Below are positions 26,880 to 34,255 of a stretch of 64,000 nucleotides of DNA, one piece after another. A program made the translations under genes and the position numbers. The stretch is from Methanoculleus chikugoensis. Its GTDB lineage: Archaea > Halobacteriota > Methanomicrobia > Methanomicrobiales > Methanoculleaceae. A model generated the notes under the pieces. It saw only the letters and a list, made by a program, of their open reading frames with translations, was not told the origin of the DNA and ran no database searches. The DNA is taken from positions 2,295,092 to 2,359,091 of the forward strand of contig NZ_AP019781.1 of NCBI RefSeq assembly GCF_019669965.1. The letters are read 5' to 3'. Numbering within the stretch: position 1 is the first letter of the stretch; every line of letters begins with the position of its first letter.

Positions 26880-28130
26880 GTGATGATGCTCGGCGGTCAT
26901 TCCACCGGCTCGGAACGGTTCGGAACCCCTATCTTCGGGGTCTCGGAGGTCTCGGGGCTCATCTGCGACCTCCTCGACGACGCACGCCTGCACCAGATCT
27001 GGGTGCGGGGGGAGGTGACCAACTACAAGAACCACGCCTCCGGCCACCGCTACTTCTCGCTCTCGGAGAGGAGCGGAAGGAACTCCGCGGTGATCAACTG
27101 CGTCATGTGGCGCACCTCCGCTTCAACGCTCGCGTTCGCGCCCAAAGACGGCATGGACGTCCTCGCCTGGGGGTCCGTAGAGGTCTACGAGCCTCACGGC
27201 AGGTACCAGTTCATCGTCCGGGAGATGCTCCCGGCGGGCCTCGGCGAACGCCACCTCATGGTCGAGCGGTGGAAGCAGGAGCTCGACGCGGAGGGGCTCT
27301 TCGATCCCGGGCGGAAACGCCTTCTGCCACTCTTCCCGCAGCGGATCGGCGTGGTCACCTCGCCGACCGGCGCGGCGCTCGCGGATATCCTCTCGGTCAT
27401 CTCCCGGCGCTACCCGGCGGAAGTTCTCCTCTCCCCGACGGCCGTCCAGGGAGATGGGGCGCACGTCGAGATTGCGGAGGCGATCCGGCGGATCGACGGG
27501 CTCGTGGACGTGATCATCGTCGGGCGCGGGGGAGGAAGTTTCGAGGACCTCTTCCCCTTCAACCACCCGGACGTCGTGCGGGCGGTTGCGGCGTGCAGGA
27601 CGCCGGTGATCAGCGCCGTCGGGCACGAGGTGGACACCGCCCTCTGCGACTTCGCCGCGGATCTCCGGGCGCCGACGCCGTCCGCGGCGGCGGAACGCGC
27701 TGTGCCGGAACGCCGGGAGGTGCTCCGGGAACTCGCCGGGTTCGAGGAGAGGATGCGCTCGCTCCTCCTCCACCGCCTTGCCGCCGCGGGAGCCGAGGTC
27801 GAGGACCTGCGGGAGCGCATGCACCCCCGGCGGCTCGCGCGCCGTATCAACGAGCGGATGCAGCGCCTCGCCGAGCACGAGGAACTGCTCAGGCGGGCCG
27901 CGGCCGCCCGGGTGCAGCGGGAACGCGCGGCCCTCGCGGAAGTCCGCGCGAGCCTTGCGGGGCAAAACCCGCTCGCGATCCTGGAGCGGGGCTACTGCAT
28001 CGTCGAGGCGGACGGCAGGGTCGCGAGAAGCGCCGCGAGCCTCGCGCCGGGAGAGCGCGTGACGATCAGGATGATGGACGGCCGGGCGGTTGCCGTCGTT
28101 GAGGAGAGAACGTATGACGAAGACATTTGA
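26880..28130 (+). CDS. xseA: Exodeoxyribonuclease VII large subunit
   Basis: 416 aa. N-terminal OB fold (IWVRGEVTNYKNHASGHRYF, VINCVMWR), catalytic core with RIGVVTSPTGAALADI, DVIIVGRGGGSFEDL and ISAVGHEVDTALCDFAAD, then a long coiled coil (about 280-360). With XseB it degrades single-stranded DNA to oligonucleotides. A bacterial-type enzyme known in some euryarchaea. First codon GTG followed by two ATGs, any of which may start translation. Confidence 0.96.
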   Translation: MMMLGGHSTGSERFGTPIFGVSEVSGLICDLLDDARLHQIWVRGEVTNYKNHASGHRYFSLSERSGRNSAVINCVMWRTSASTLAFAPKDGMDVLAWGSVEVYEPHGRYQFIVREMLPAGLGERHLMVERWKQELDAEGLFDPGRKRLLPLFPQRIGVVTSPTGAALADILSVISRRYPAEVLLSPTAVQGDGAHVEIAEAIRRIDGLVDVIIVGRGGGSFEDLFPFNHPDVVRAVAACRTPVISAVGHEVDTALCDFAADLRAPTPSAAAERAVPERREVLRELAGFEERMRSLLLHRLAAAGAEVEDLRERMHPRRLARRINERMQRLAEHEELLRRAAAARVQRERAALAEVRASLAGQNPLAILERGYCIVEADGRVARSAASLAPGERVTIRMMDGRAVAVVEERTYDEDI

Positions 28131-28299
28131 AGAGATGCTGGAAGAACTGCGGGGGATTGTCCGGAAACTCGAAGACGGCGAGACGAGCCTTGAGGAGAGC
28201 ATCGCCATCTACGAGCGGGGCGCGCTCCTCGTCAAGCAGTGCGAAGACCTCCTCGGCACAGCCGAGATGAAACTCACCGAGCTTGGCCGCGACCGGTGA
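28114..28299 (+). CDS. xseB: Exodeoxyribonuclease VII small subunit
   Basis: 61 aa. KTFEEMLEELRGIVRKLEDG, SLEESIAIYERGALLVKQCE and a final LTELG: complete XseB, a helical hairpin that wraps the large subunit coiled coil. Start lies 17 bases inside xseA, so translation is coupled. Its last 26 bases overlap the end of the convergent histidine kinase gene. Confidence 0.95.
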   Translation: MTKTFEEMLEELRGIVRKLEDGETSLEESIAIYERGALLVKQCEDLLGTAEMKLTELGRDR

Positions 28300-29872
28300 A
28301 GCGGTAGAACCCCGGCGGGACCCCGATCTCGAATCGTGCACCCTTCCCGGGCTCGCCGGTCTCACGTATGGAAAGATCGGTGATGGCGAGGATCTCCCGG
28401 GAGAGAAAGAGCCCGAATCCGGTCTGCCGCCCGAAACCCCGCTTGAAGAGGTTCTCTTTTACTTCATAGGGAATGCCGATGCCGTCATCCTCGTAGACAA
28501 GGCTGATCCCCCGGTCGGACTCTTCGGGGTAGATGCATATCCGGGTAACCCGTCCGCCGTGCCGGAGCGAGTTGTCGATGAGGTTTGCAAAGACCCTGAC
28601 GATGAGCGGGTCGGCATACACCTCCAGATCGCCCGTCCGCACCTCGACGGCGATCTTGCCCGGATCGAGCGCCGCCGCCGCCTCGCTGACGATCCGCCTG
28701 ATATCCCGCCAGGCGGGGGCGGTCACGCCGACATCCCGGTACTCCGCGGTGAAGGCCATGTAGCGCTGGATGTCCCGGATGGCCTCTTCCTCTTTCCGGC
28801 AGTATTCCAGCAACTCCGGGTCGCTCACCTGCTCCCGGAAGAGGGCGAGGTAGCCGGTGAGCACGGTGAGCCGGTTTAAGATGTCGTGCCGGGTCACATC
28901 GGAGAGCAGGTTGAGTTTCCGGTTCGCAAGAAGGAGCGCCTCCCCCGCCATCCGCGCATCGGTGATGTCCCGGCCGACCGACTGGTACTCGACGACGGAA
29001 CCTCTCTCGTCGAAGAACGCCGTATCCGTCCACTGCTGCCACCGGACGCTGCCGTCCGGCATGATCACTCGGTGCTCGACCGTCGATACCGGGTGGTCGG
29101 GGGTGAGGGAGGCGAGGCTCTCCTGGATCCGGGCCTGGTCATCGGCCGGGATGGTGAGGGCGTACCGCCGCCCGATGAGGTCGCCGCACGGGATGCCGAC
29201 GTAGCCGCAGTAGGCGTCGTTCGCGAAGGTGATGGTGCCGTCGGGGAGCCGGCGGCAGATCAACTCGGTCTGGCTCTCCACGACCGTCCGGGACCGCTCC
29301 TCGCTCTCCCGGAGGGCTTCCTCAAACTGCTTCTCTCTTGATATGTCGCGGAAAACCCACTGGAACTCCGTTACACGGCCGCCGGGCCCGTAAGAGGCCG
29401 AAACGGCCGCGGCTGCCGGCACAGTGCTGCCGTCGGCACGGACGAGCAGGAACTCCTGCGCCGGTAGTTCTTCGCCCCGGCCGAGCGCTGCGACAGCCAA
29501 CCGGAACGCCGGGATGCTTTCCGGGTGGAGGTGCGCATCGAGAGGCAGGCCCTGCAACCGGGCGGGAGCGATCCCGAGCAGGGCGCCTGCCGCCCGGTTC
29601 GCCTCCAGGACGACGCCGTCCACGCCCGTGCAGAGGCAGACCGCCGGAAGGTTGAGGAACCGGTCGTGGTACCGCCGGTATGCGGCGTCGATGCTCCGGA
29701 TGTCGGCGATCAACGCGTCGACCTGATCGTAGATCTCAGCAAGATCGGGTTTGAGCAGGAGCAGGTCCCCCGCGGGAGCCGCACCCTCGCCGGCCCTGAG
29801 CGAGCCGAGGCGGCGGTCGAGATCTTCCAGGTGTTCGAGGAGGTCCTCGAGCGCCGGGGTGAGCGGTTGCAT
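28274..29872 (-). CDS. Soluble PAS-domain sensor histidine kinase
   Basis: 532 aa without membrane segments. N-terminal coiled coil (about 5-65), PAS 1 (about 70-180), PAS 2 (about 190-310, ending VVEYQSVGRDIT), dimerisation helix with phospho-acceptor H329 in VTRHDILNRLT, then HATPase: NLIDNSLRHGG (N box), DDGIGIP (G1) and GRQTGFGLFLSREI (G2). Typical methanogen cytoplasmic kinase. No response regulator is adjacent. Good RBS (GGTGAG). Convergent 26-base overlap with xseB. Confidence 0.92.
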   Translation of the reverse strand: MQPLTPALEDLLEHLEDLDRRLGSLRAGEGAAPAGDLLLLKPDLAEIYDQVDALIADIRSIDAAYRRYHDRFLNLPAVCLCTGVDGVVLEANRAAGALLGIAPARLQGLPLDAHLHPESIPAFRLAVAALGRGEELPAQEFLLVRADGSTVPAAAAVSASYGPGGRVTEFQWVFRDISREKQFEEALRESEERSRTVVESQTELICRRLPDGTITFANDAYCGYVGIPCGDLIGRRYALTIPADDQARIQESLASLTPDHPVSTVEHRVIMPDGSVRWQQWTDTAFFDERGSVVEYQSVGRDITDARMAGEALLLANRKLNLLSDVTRHDILNRLTVLTGYLALFREQVSDPELLEYCRKEEEAIRDIQRYMAFTAEYRDVGVTAPAWRDIRRIVSEAAAALDPGKIAVEVRTGDLEVYADPLIVRVFANLIDNSLRHGGRVTRICIYPEESDRGISLVYEDDGIGIPYEVKENLFKRGFGRQTGFGLFLSREILAITDLSIRETGEPGKGARFEIGVPPGFYRFTGRGQAR

Positions 29873-29944
29873 ATCTCACCCGTTCCCCGCACCGCGAATG
29901 GATAAACCTATCCCCGGCGGCATCGCGGGGACCGGTCATGGAAG

Positions 29945-30181
29945 GTGAACTCTTTTCAAAACGGATATACCATAGACGGCGCGCCACGCATCATTGTGGA
30001 CGAGAAGGCGTGGGCTGTGATAACGGTCTTTGTTCTAGGCGTCGTCGCGGTCCGGGATCTCCTCGGGGGGCTCCCGGCGGGAGTGATCCTGACCGTCGGG
30101 ATCTTCGCGGCCGTTCTGCTCCTCGGAATCGGCATACTGGTTCTCGGCGAGATCCGGGACGGGGCGGGGGACAGCCGGTGA
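29945..30181 (+). CDS. Small two-helix membrane protein
   Basis: 78 aa from a GTG start. After 20 polar residues come two hydrophobic segments (WAVITVFVLGVVAV, about 23-40, and AGVILTVGIFAAVLLLGIGILVLG, about 45-68). Charged tail. No recognisable family. Start uncertain; codon use is consistent with neighbours. Stands alone between the kinase and DUF371 genes. Confidence 0.5.
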   Translation: MNSFQNGYTIDGAPRIIVDEKAWAVITVFVLGVVAVRDLLGGLPAGVILTVGIFAAVLLLGIGILVLGEIRDGAGDSR

Positions 30182-30185
30182 GGGA

Positions 30186-30305
30186 GGGCGCACTTCGCGC
30201 GAGGTCGTATCGTCGCCTATATACCGTTAACTCACGCGAAGAACGACTTCACCCTGGGGAAGGAGTTTGAGAAGCCGCAGGCTTCGAGCCGCGAAGAACG
30301 CGAAG
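30186..30305. repeat. Hairpin-rich intergenic repeat, copy 2
   Basis: Region with CGCACTTCGCG, an AACTCACGCGAAG word (30229-30241) and GCGAAGAACGCGAAG (30291-30305). The last two words recur exactly at 60968-60980 and 60983-60997. No coding frame of note. Confidence 0.6.
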
Positions 30306-30315
30306 TTCGGCATAA

Positions 30316-30771
30316 TTACTTGTAACTCTCCTTCGGCCCGCCGTCCTCAGGAATCTCCGCCTCGAGTTCGACCACCAGTTCCTCCTCCCGCCGGAGCGCC
30401 TCGATGAACTCCCGGGGGAGGGTCGCCGCGACCCGGTCGGAGCGGATGCCCACCGTCCGGTCGGAGACGAAGTCGCTCCGCCGCCAGACGAGGTCGGCGG
30501 GGTGATCGAGGGTGAACGCCGCGCTCCCCCGCGACGTCACCTCGACGGTTTTGCCCCCCGCGGTAAGGCGGGTCGTGAGCACCGCCCGGTCGTCGCACAG
30601 CAGCGCTTTGAGGCCGGAATCAAGGTCGGCGGCACCCTTGTCGGCGGCGACGGCGATGATGCAGTCCCCGGTCTCTGTCAGCGTCTCGTCCTTTGTCACC
30701 TCAAACGTCGTTCGATGGGTTCCCCTGACCAGCGGGTGCCCCCGCGCCCGCACGATATCCTTCGCCTTCAT
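30316..30771 (-). CDS. DUF371 family protein
   Basis: 151 aa. KAKDIVRARGHPLVRGTHRTTFEVTKDE in two parts, GDCIIAVAADKGAADL and the DRTVGIRSDRVAATLPREFI stretch are hallmarks of archaeal DUF371. Beta-rich, cytoplasmic, no known biochemistry. Divergent from the zinc-finger protein with only 33 bases between starts. Confidence 0.88.
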   Translation of the reverse strand: MKAKDIVRARGHPLVRGTHRTTFEVTKDETLTETGDCIIAVAADKGAADLDSGLKALLCDDRAVLTTRLTAGGKTVEVTSRGSAAFTLDHPADLVWRRSDFVSDRTVGIRSDRVAATLPREFIEALRREEELVVELEAEIPEDGGPKESYK

Positions 30772-30804
30772 GCTTAATTAGGAGAGGGACGCTATTGCTA
30801 ATGA

Positions 30805-31395
30805 ATGATCAGCATCGTTTGCCCCGTCTGTAAAGAGGAGTGCGAACACCAGGTTCTCCGGGAAGCCGCCGAACTGGTGGTGCAGTGCAGCGAGTGCGGC
30901 CAGGTTCACCGGATACCGAGGCCGCCCGAACCCGAGATCCTTACCATCAGGGCCATCGTGAGCCGGGAGACGGAGTCGATGGTCTGCAGCGTCGAGATGC
31001 TCGACGACGAGGCCGTCTCCCTCGGCGACCGGATCGTCGCGGAGTGCGGCGACGAGGTCTTCGGTGTCGAGGTCACCGGCATCGAGGTGGGGCCAAAGCG
31101 GGTTCGCCGGGCTAAGGCCGGCGAGGTGACGACGCTCTGGACGCGGGGGATCGAGCAGGTCGTGGTGAAGGCGTCGATCCATACCGGGCGCACGACCATC
31201 CCGCTCTACCAGACCGCCGACGGCGAGGACGAGTTCGTCGTCGGGGAGACCTACACCTTCGGCGGCCGGCGGATCCGTATCTCGCATATCAAACTCCGCG
31301 ACGGCCCGGTTATACGAAAAGAAGGGTGGAAGACGTTTGCCCGCAGGGTGAAGCGGATCTACGGGTACCTTGAGGGCCGCACCCGGGGGCGCTGA
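30805..31395 (+). CDS. HVO_0476-type zinc finger protein
   Basis: 196 aa. N-terminal zinc ribbon: CPVCKEECEHQV and CSECGQVHRI (about residues 6-36). Following domain is beta-rich (VSLGDRIVAECGDEVFGVEVTGIEVG across two stretches; VGETYTFGGRRIRISHIKLR). Matches an archaeal family of unknown function. The chosen ATG is the second of two overlapping ATGs; the other is out of frame. Confidence 0.85.
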   Translation: MISIVCPVCKEECEHQVLREAAELVVQCSECGQVHRIPRPPEPEILTIRAIVSRETESMVCSVEMLDDEAVSLGDRIVAECGDEVFGVEVTGIEVGPKRVRRAKAGEVTTLWTRGIEQVVVKASIHTGRTTIPLYQTADGEDEFVVGETYTFGGRRIRISHIKLRDGPVIRKEGWKTFARRVKRIYGYLEGRTRGR

Positions 31396-31398
31396 CCC

Positions 31399-31677
31399 TC
31401 ACCGGGGCAGGGGCTCGGTGAGGTGGCGGCGGATCGCGGCCTCGAGGTCTTCACGGTGGACGAGCCCCTCCATCCGCTCTCTGACCTCGTCGCCATCGAG
31501 GACGATGGTCGTCGGCGTCACCCGGAGATTGTACTTCTTGATATACTCCGGGTTCTTCACGGCATCGATCTCTTCTATCTTGATGCCAAGGTCCTTCTCG
31601 GCCTCGCGCAGGACCGGAGTCTGCTCCTCGCACCCCATGCATCCTTCCTGGTAGAAACTGATCACCTTTACCGCCAT
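31399..31677 (-). CDS. Thioredoxin-fold protein
   Basis: 92 aa. Active site CMGC (residues 13-16, FYQEGCMGCEEQTPVL), cis-Pro in RVTPTTIVL and helix KNPEYIKKYNL. Single small thioredoxin domain without a signal peptide, so cytoplasmic. Could reduce disulfides or act as a thiol carrier; partner unknown. Convergent with the zinc finger gene. Confidence 0.88.
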   Translation of the reverse strand: MAVKVISFYQEGCMGCEEQTPVLREAEKDLGIKIEEIDAVKNPEYIKKYNLRVTPTTIVLDGDEVRERMEGLVHREDLEAAIRRHLTEPLPR

Positions 31678-31723
31678 GTAAGGCAGGTCGCAGGGAGATT
31701 ATAAAAAACTGTGGGGGGTGCCG

Positions 31724-32422
31724 TCACCCGGTGATAACGCCGAGCGTGACCCGGGCGCTGCCGTAGCGGTGCGCGATGGTCATCGAGTCGGGACTCTTGG
31801 CGGTGACCTTGCCGAAGCGCAGCGCAGGGCTCTCATTGCTCTCGTTGCCGAGGGGGATATCCGGCGTCGTCGTCAGCCCGAGCGGAACCAGGTCGCCCAC
31901 CGCCGTCTTCGTGAAGTTGAGGCCGATGCCGTCTGCATCCTCTTCGCTCAGGTTCATGGCAAGGTCGTTCTCCCCGTAGGAGAAACTGATCGTCTTCGTC
32001 TCGCCGGTCCGCATCCCGACGAGCCCCACGGAGATTGCGTTGGTCTCGAAGCCGAGCAGGCCGAATCCCGAGAAGCCGCTGATCTCCGGGTACAGCACAG
32101 GGATAACGGCAATATTCTCACCCGAGACCTGCCCGCCGACGGGCATCTCCAGACGCTGGGTCAGGAGGACGACGTTCCCCTTCTTGTATTCGCTCTCAAG
32201 GAGGTTCTGGTCGGTCGTGATGAGGGGGCGCCCGTCCTCGCTGAAAATCGTGTAGTCGACCACCGCCGTGTTTCCTACCTGGGCGGCCGGTTTCTTCTCG
32301 AACATCGGGGCGAGGTAGGTGCCCACCATGGCAACCGCAACCAGAAGGGCAATTCCCACGTAGGCCCATTTCATCCACGGGGAGTTGTCGTCCTTCGAGG
32401 TCTTCTGCTGTGTCTTTTTCAT
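31724..32422 (-). CDS. Membrane-anchored FKBP-type peptidyl-prolyl isomerase
   Basis: 232 aa from ATG 32422 (MKKTQQKTS). One anchor segment (WAYVGIALLVAVAMVGTYLAP), then FKBP-like strands: VGNTAVVDYTIFSEDGRPL, a large inserted region, GMRTGETKTISFSYGEND and AVGDLVPLGL. The pattern of an early beta strand plus GE.. turn fits SlyD/FKBP proteins of methanogens that face outward. Activity is inferred. TATA-like TTTTATTTTACC lies about 30 bases upstream, which argues against the longer frame. Confidence 0.75.
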   Translation of the reverse strand: MKKTQQKTSKDDNSPWMKWAYVGIALLVAVAMVGTYLAPMFEKKPAAQVGNTAVVDYTIFSEDGRPLITTDQNLLESEYKKGNVVLLTQRLEMPVGGQVSGENIAVIPVLYPEISGFSGFGLLGFETNAISVGLVGMRTGETKTISFSYGENDLAMNLSEEDADGIGLNFTKTAVGDLVPLGLTTTPDIPLGNESNESPALRFGKVTAKSPDSMTIAHRYGSARVTLGVITG

Positions 32423-32493
32423 TATGAGTACAATCGCCGTTTGGTAAAATAAAATGGTATTGTCCTGGAGAGAAATGGGGAATTTGAGACACA

Positions 32494-32508
32494 TTTATAT
32501 TCTATAAA
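32494..32508 (+). promoter_or_regulatory. TATA box of hsp20 within a perfect palindrome
   Basis: TTTATA-ttc-TATAAA, a 15-base perfect palindrome that contains the TATA element for the Hsp20 gene. The predicted transcription start is around 32522-32530. Confidence 0.6.
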
Positions 32509-32510
32509 CA

Positions 32511-32525
32511 CTACCTAAAGGTTAG
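32511..32525. promoter_or_regulatory. HSR1-like heat-shock operator candidate
   Basis: CTACC-TAAAG-GTTAG. It differs at one base from CTAAC-N5-GTTAG, the palindrome described for the heat-shock regulator HSR1 of Archaeoglobus fulgidus. Lies between TATA box and coding start of hsp20 and over the expected transcription start, a position suited to repression. Confidence 0.5.
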
Positions 32526-32577
32526 CCTTGGGCGACCCGCTTATCCGGGGCGATCCGAGTCTACAGGAGTGATTACA

Positions 32578-33048
32578 ATGGCAAGAATCGAACGAGGGCC
32601 ATACCGGACGATCTGGCAGGACTTCGACGACCTGATGGCCGAGATGGAGAGCAGGTTCCAGTCCATGCTCGGTGGGATCGGCGCGCGGGGAGAAGAGGTC
32701 CGTGGCCGGATCGTCCCGGCGGTCCGCGACTTCCGCGTGGATGTCCGCGACCACGAGGAGGAGGTGATCGTCGTTGCCGATCTGCCCGGCGTCGAGAAGG
32801 AGAACGTTGCCGTCCGGCTCACCGATCCCCAGCACCTGGAGATCACCAGCAGGCGGGCGGAAGAGACCGGGGAGGAGAGCCGTGACTTCTTCATGCGGGA
32901 GCGCATCTACGGCCAGATGAGCCGCATGGTGCTGCTTCCGGCGGAAGTGACCGAGGAGGGCTCCGCCGCATCGTTCAAGAACGGGGTTCTCGAAGTCCGG
33001 CTGAAGAAAGCGCCGAGCGAGACCGGGACGACGATCCCCATTGAATAA
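32578..33048 (+). CDS. hsp20: Hsp20/alpha-crystallin small heat-shock protein
   Basis: 156 aa. N-terminal helical region (IWQDFDDLMAEMESRFQSM), alpha-crystallin domain from about residue 50 (VDVRDHEEEVIVVADLPGV, LEITSRR), ending in the A-x-x-x-n-G-v-L motif (AASFKNGVLEVRLKK) and IPIE tail for oligomer contacts. Holds unfolding proteins. ATG 32578 with GGAG 8 bases upstream; GTG 32569 overlaps the RBS and is unlikely. Confidence 0.95.
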   Translation: MARIERGPYRTIWQDFDDLMAEMESRFQSMLGGIGARGEEVRGRIVPAVRDFRVDVRDHEEEVIVVADLPGVEKENVAVRLTDPQHLEITSRRAEETGEESRDFFMRERIYGQMSRMVLLPAEVTEEGSAASFKNGVLEVRLKKAPSETGTTIPIE

Positions 33049-33112
33049 CCATTTTTCGGGGGCATTGCCGGGTTCAACCGAACATTTCATGTCGGGCCAG
33101 CGTGACACTATC

Positions 33113-33904
33113 ATGATGGATAAGAAGAGGGTCAAGGATTACATGACCTACGACGTCGTCACCGTCAACGCCCACGGGACGGTCCGGGATGTCATCGAGA
33201 CCATAAAAAAGACGCATCATGACGGTTTTCCGGTCGTGGAGAACTCAAAAGAGGTGGTGGGCTACATATCGGCACGGGACCTCCTCTTTGCCCATCCGTC
33301 GACACCGGTGGAGCAGGTGATGTCCCGTCATCTCATCGTCGCCGATCCGGACATGAGCGTGAACGATGCAGCCCGCGTCATCTTCCGTTCCGGCATCCAG
33401 AAACTCCCGGTCGTCAACGAGAAGAACGAGCTCATCGGGATTATGTCGAACGCCGACGTCATCAGGTCGCAGATCGAGCACGTCTCGCCGGAGAAGGTCT
33501 TCAAGTTCATCGAGACCCTGAAAAAACTCTACGGGGTCGAGCCGACCCTGAAGCGGGGCTCGGTCCCGATCAACGACCTCCTGCCCACCCAGTCGAAGAT
33601 CTACGAGGACGAACTCGAGGGGCGGATGTACGAGATCAAGAAAGGGCTCGCCGAACCCCTGATCGTGGTCCGGCGGCCGGGCCGCTGGATCCTGGTCGAC
33701 GGGCACCACCGCGCGATCGCGGCAAAACGGCTCGGGATCACGAACCTCGACGCCTACATCATCGAGGTCAGGGAGAACATCGAGCTCGGGATGGAGCGGA
33801 CGGCCCGGACACTGAACCTGAAAACGCTCGACGATATCAAGGTGCTCGATTACGCCCGCCATCCCCTCGTCGCGCTGACGCACCGGCTTGTGCGGCACGG
33901 GTGA
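33113..33904 (+). CDS. CBS-domain protein with ParB/SerK-like C-terminal domain
   Basis: 263 aa. Two CBS domains (about 1-130: VKDYMTYDVVTVNAHGTVRD; PVEQVMSRHLIVADPDMS) followed by a ParB-like domain: LAEPLIVVRRPGRWILVDGHHRAIAAKRLG. The DGHHR motif is shared with ParB/sulfiredoxin-fold proteins and with the ADP-dependent serine kinase SerK of Thermococcus. Either a nucleotide-regulated small-molecule kinase or DNA-linked protein; the first is favoured since no HTH follows. ATG 33113/33116 chosen; the frame is open to 33041. Terminator follows. Confidence 0.8.
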   Translation: MMDKKRVKDYMTYDVVTVNAHGTVRDVIETIKKTHHDGFPVVENSKEVVGYISARDLLFAHPSTPVEQVMSRHLIVADPDMSVNDAARVIFRSGIQKLPVVNEKNELIGIMSNADVIRSQIEHVSPEKVFKFIETLKKLYGVEPTLKRGSVPINDLLPTQSKIYEDELEGRMYEIKKGLAEPLIVVRRPGRWILVDGHHRAIAAKRLGITNLDAYIIEVRENIELGMERTARTLNLKTLDDIKVLDYARHPLVALTHRLVRHG

Positions 33905-33908
33905 GGAG

Positions 33909-33944
33909 CCCCTCCGCCGGGAGGAGGGGATTTCAGTCTTTTTT
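33909..33944 (+). terminator. Hairpin plus T-run terminator
   Basis: CCCCTCC (33909-33915), a 7-base loop and GGAGGGG (33923-33929) form a 7 bp stem; TTT and then TTTTTT follow within 15 bases. Lies 5 bases after the stop of the CBS/ParB-like gene. Confidence 0.65.
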
Positions 33945-34255
33945 CAGCCCGGAGATTCTGCCCGGGCATCTCGATACAGTAACCCGGGGGTGCCGTAACC
34001 GTCCCATACGGGTATTGCTCCGACGTCCCGGCTGCATGCTCTGATGAGCATAAAGTCTACTTAACCTGATTGAATCCATCAGAAAGTATATCTGATATTA
34101 AATAGCATTTCGAACCATCCGAAACGTCCGCTCCTAATTCAGAGCGATGACGAGCCTCAGTTGTCCTGAAGGCTTTTCAAGAGTGCTGTTTCGCAGCCGA
34201 CATGGCTTTTCGCGGACGAGAACGGGCATGAGACCAGGCCTACCGGAGCGTCGAG
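33945..34255. other. Upstream region of duplicated membrane protein
   Basis: AT-rich centre with palindrome ATCAGA-N7-TCTGAT (34078-34096) overlapping a TATA-like GATATTAAATAG (about 34094-34105). The downstream ATG is 150 bases further, so either a long leader exists or this promoter serves an unseen short product. A GGAG motif lies before ATG 34256. No convincing gene in between. Confidence 0.5.
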
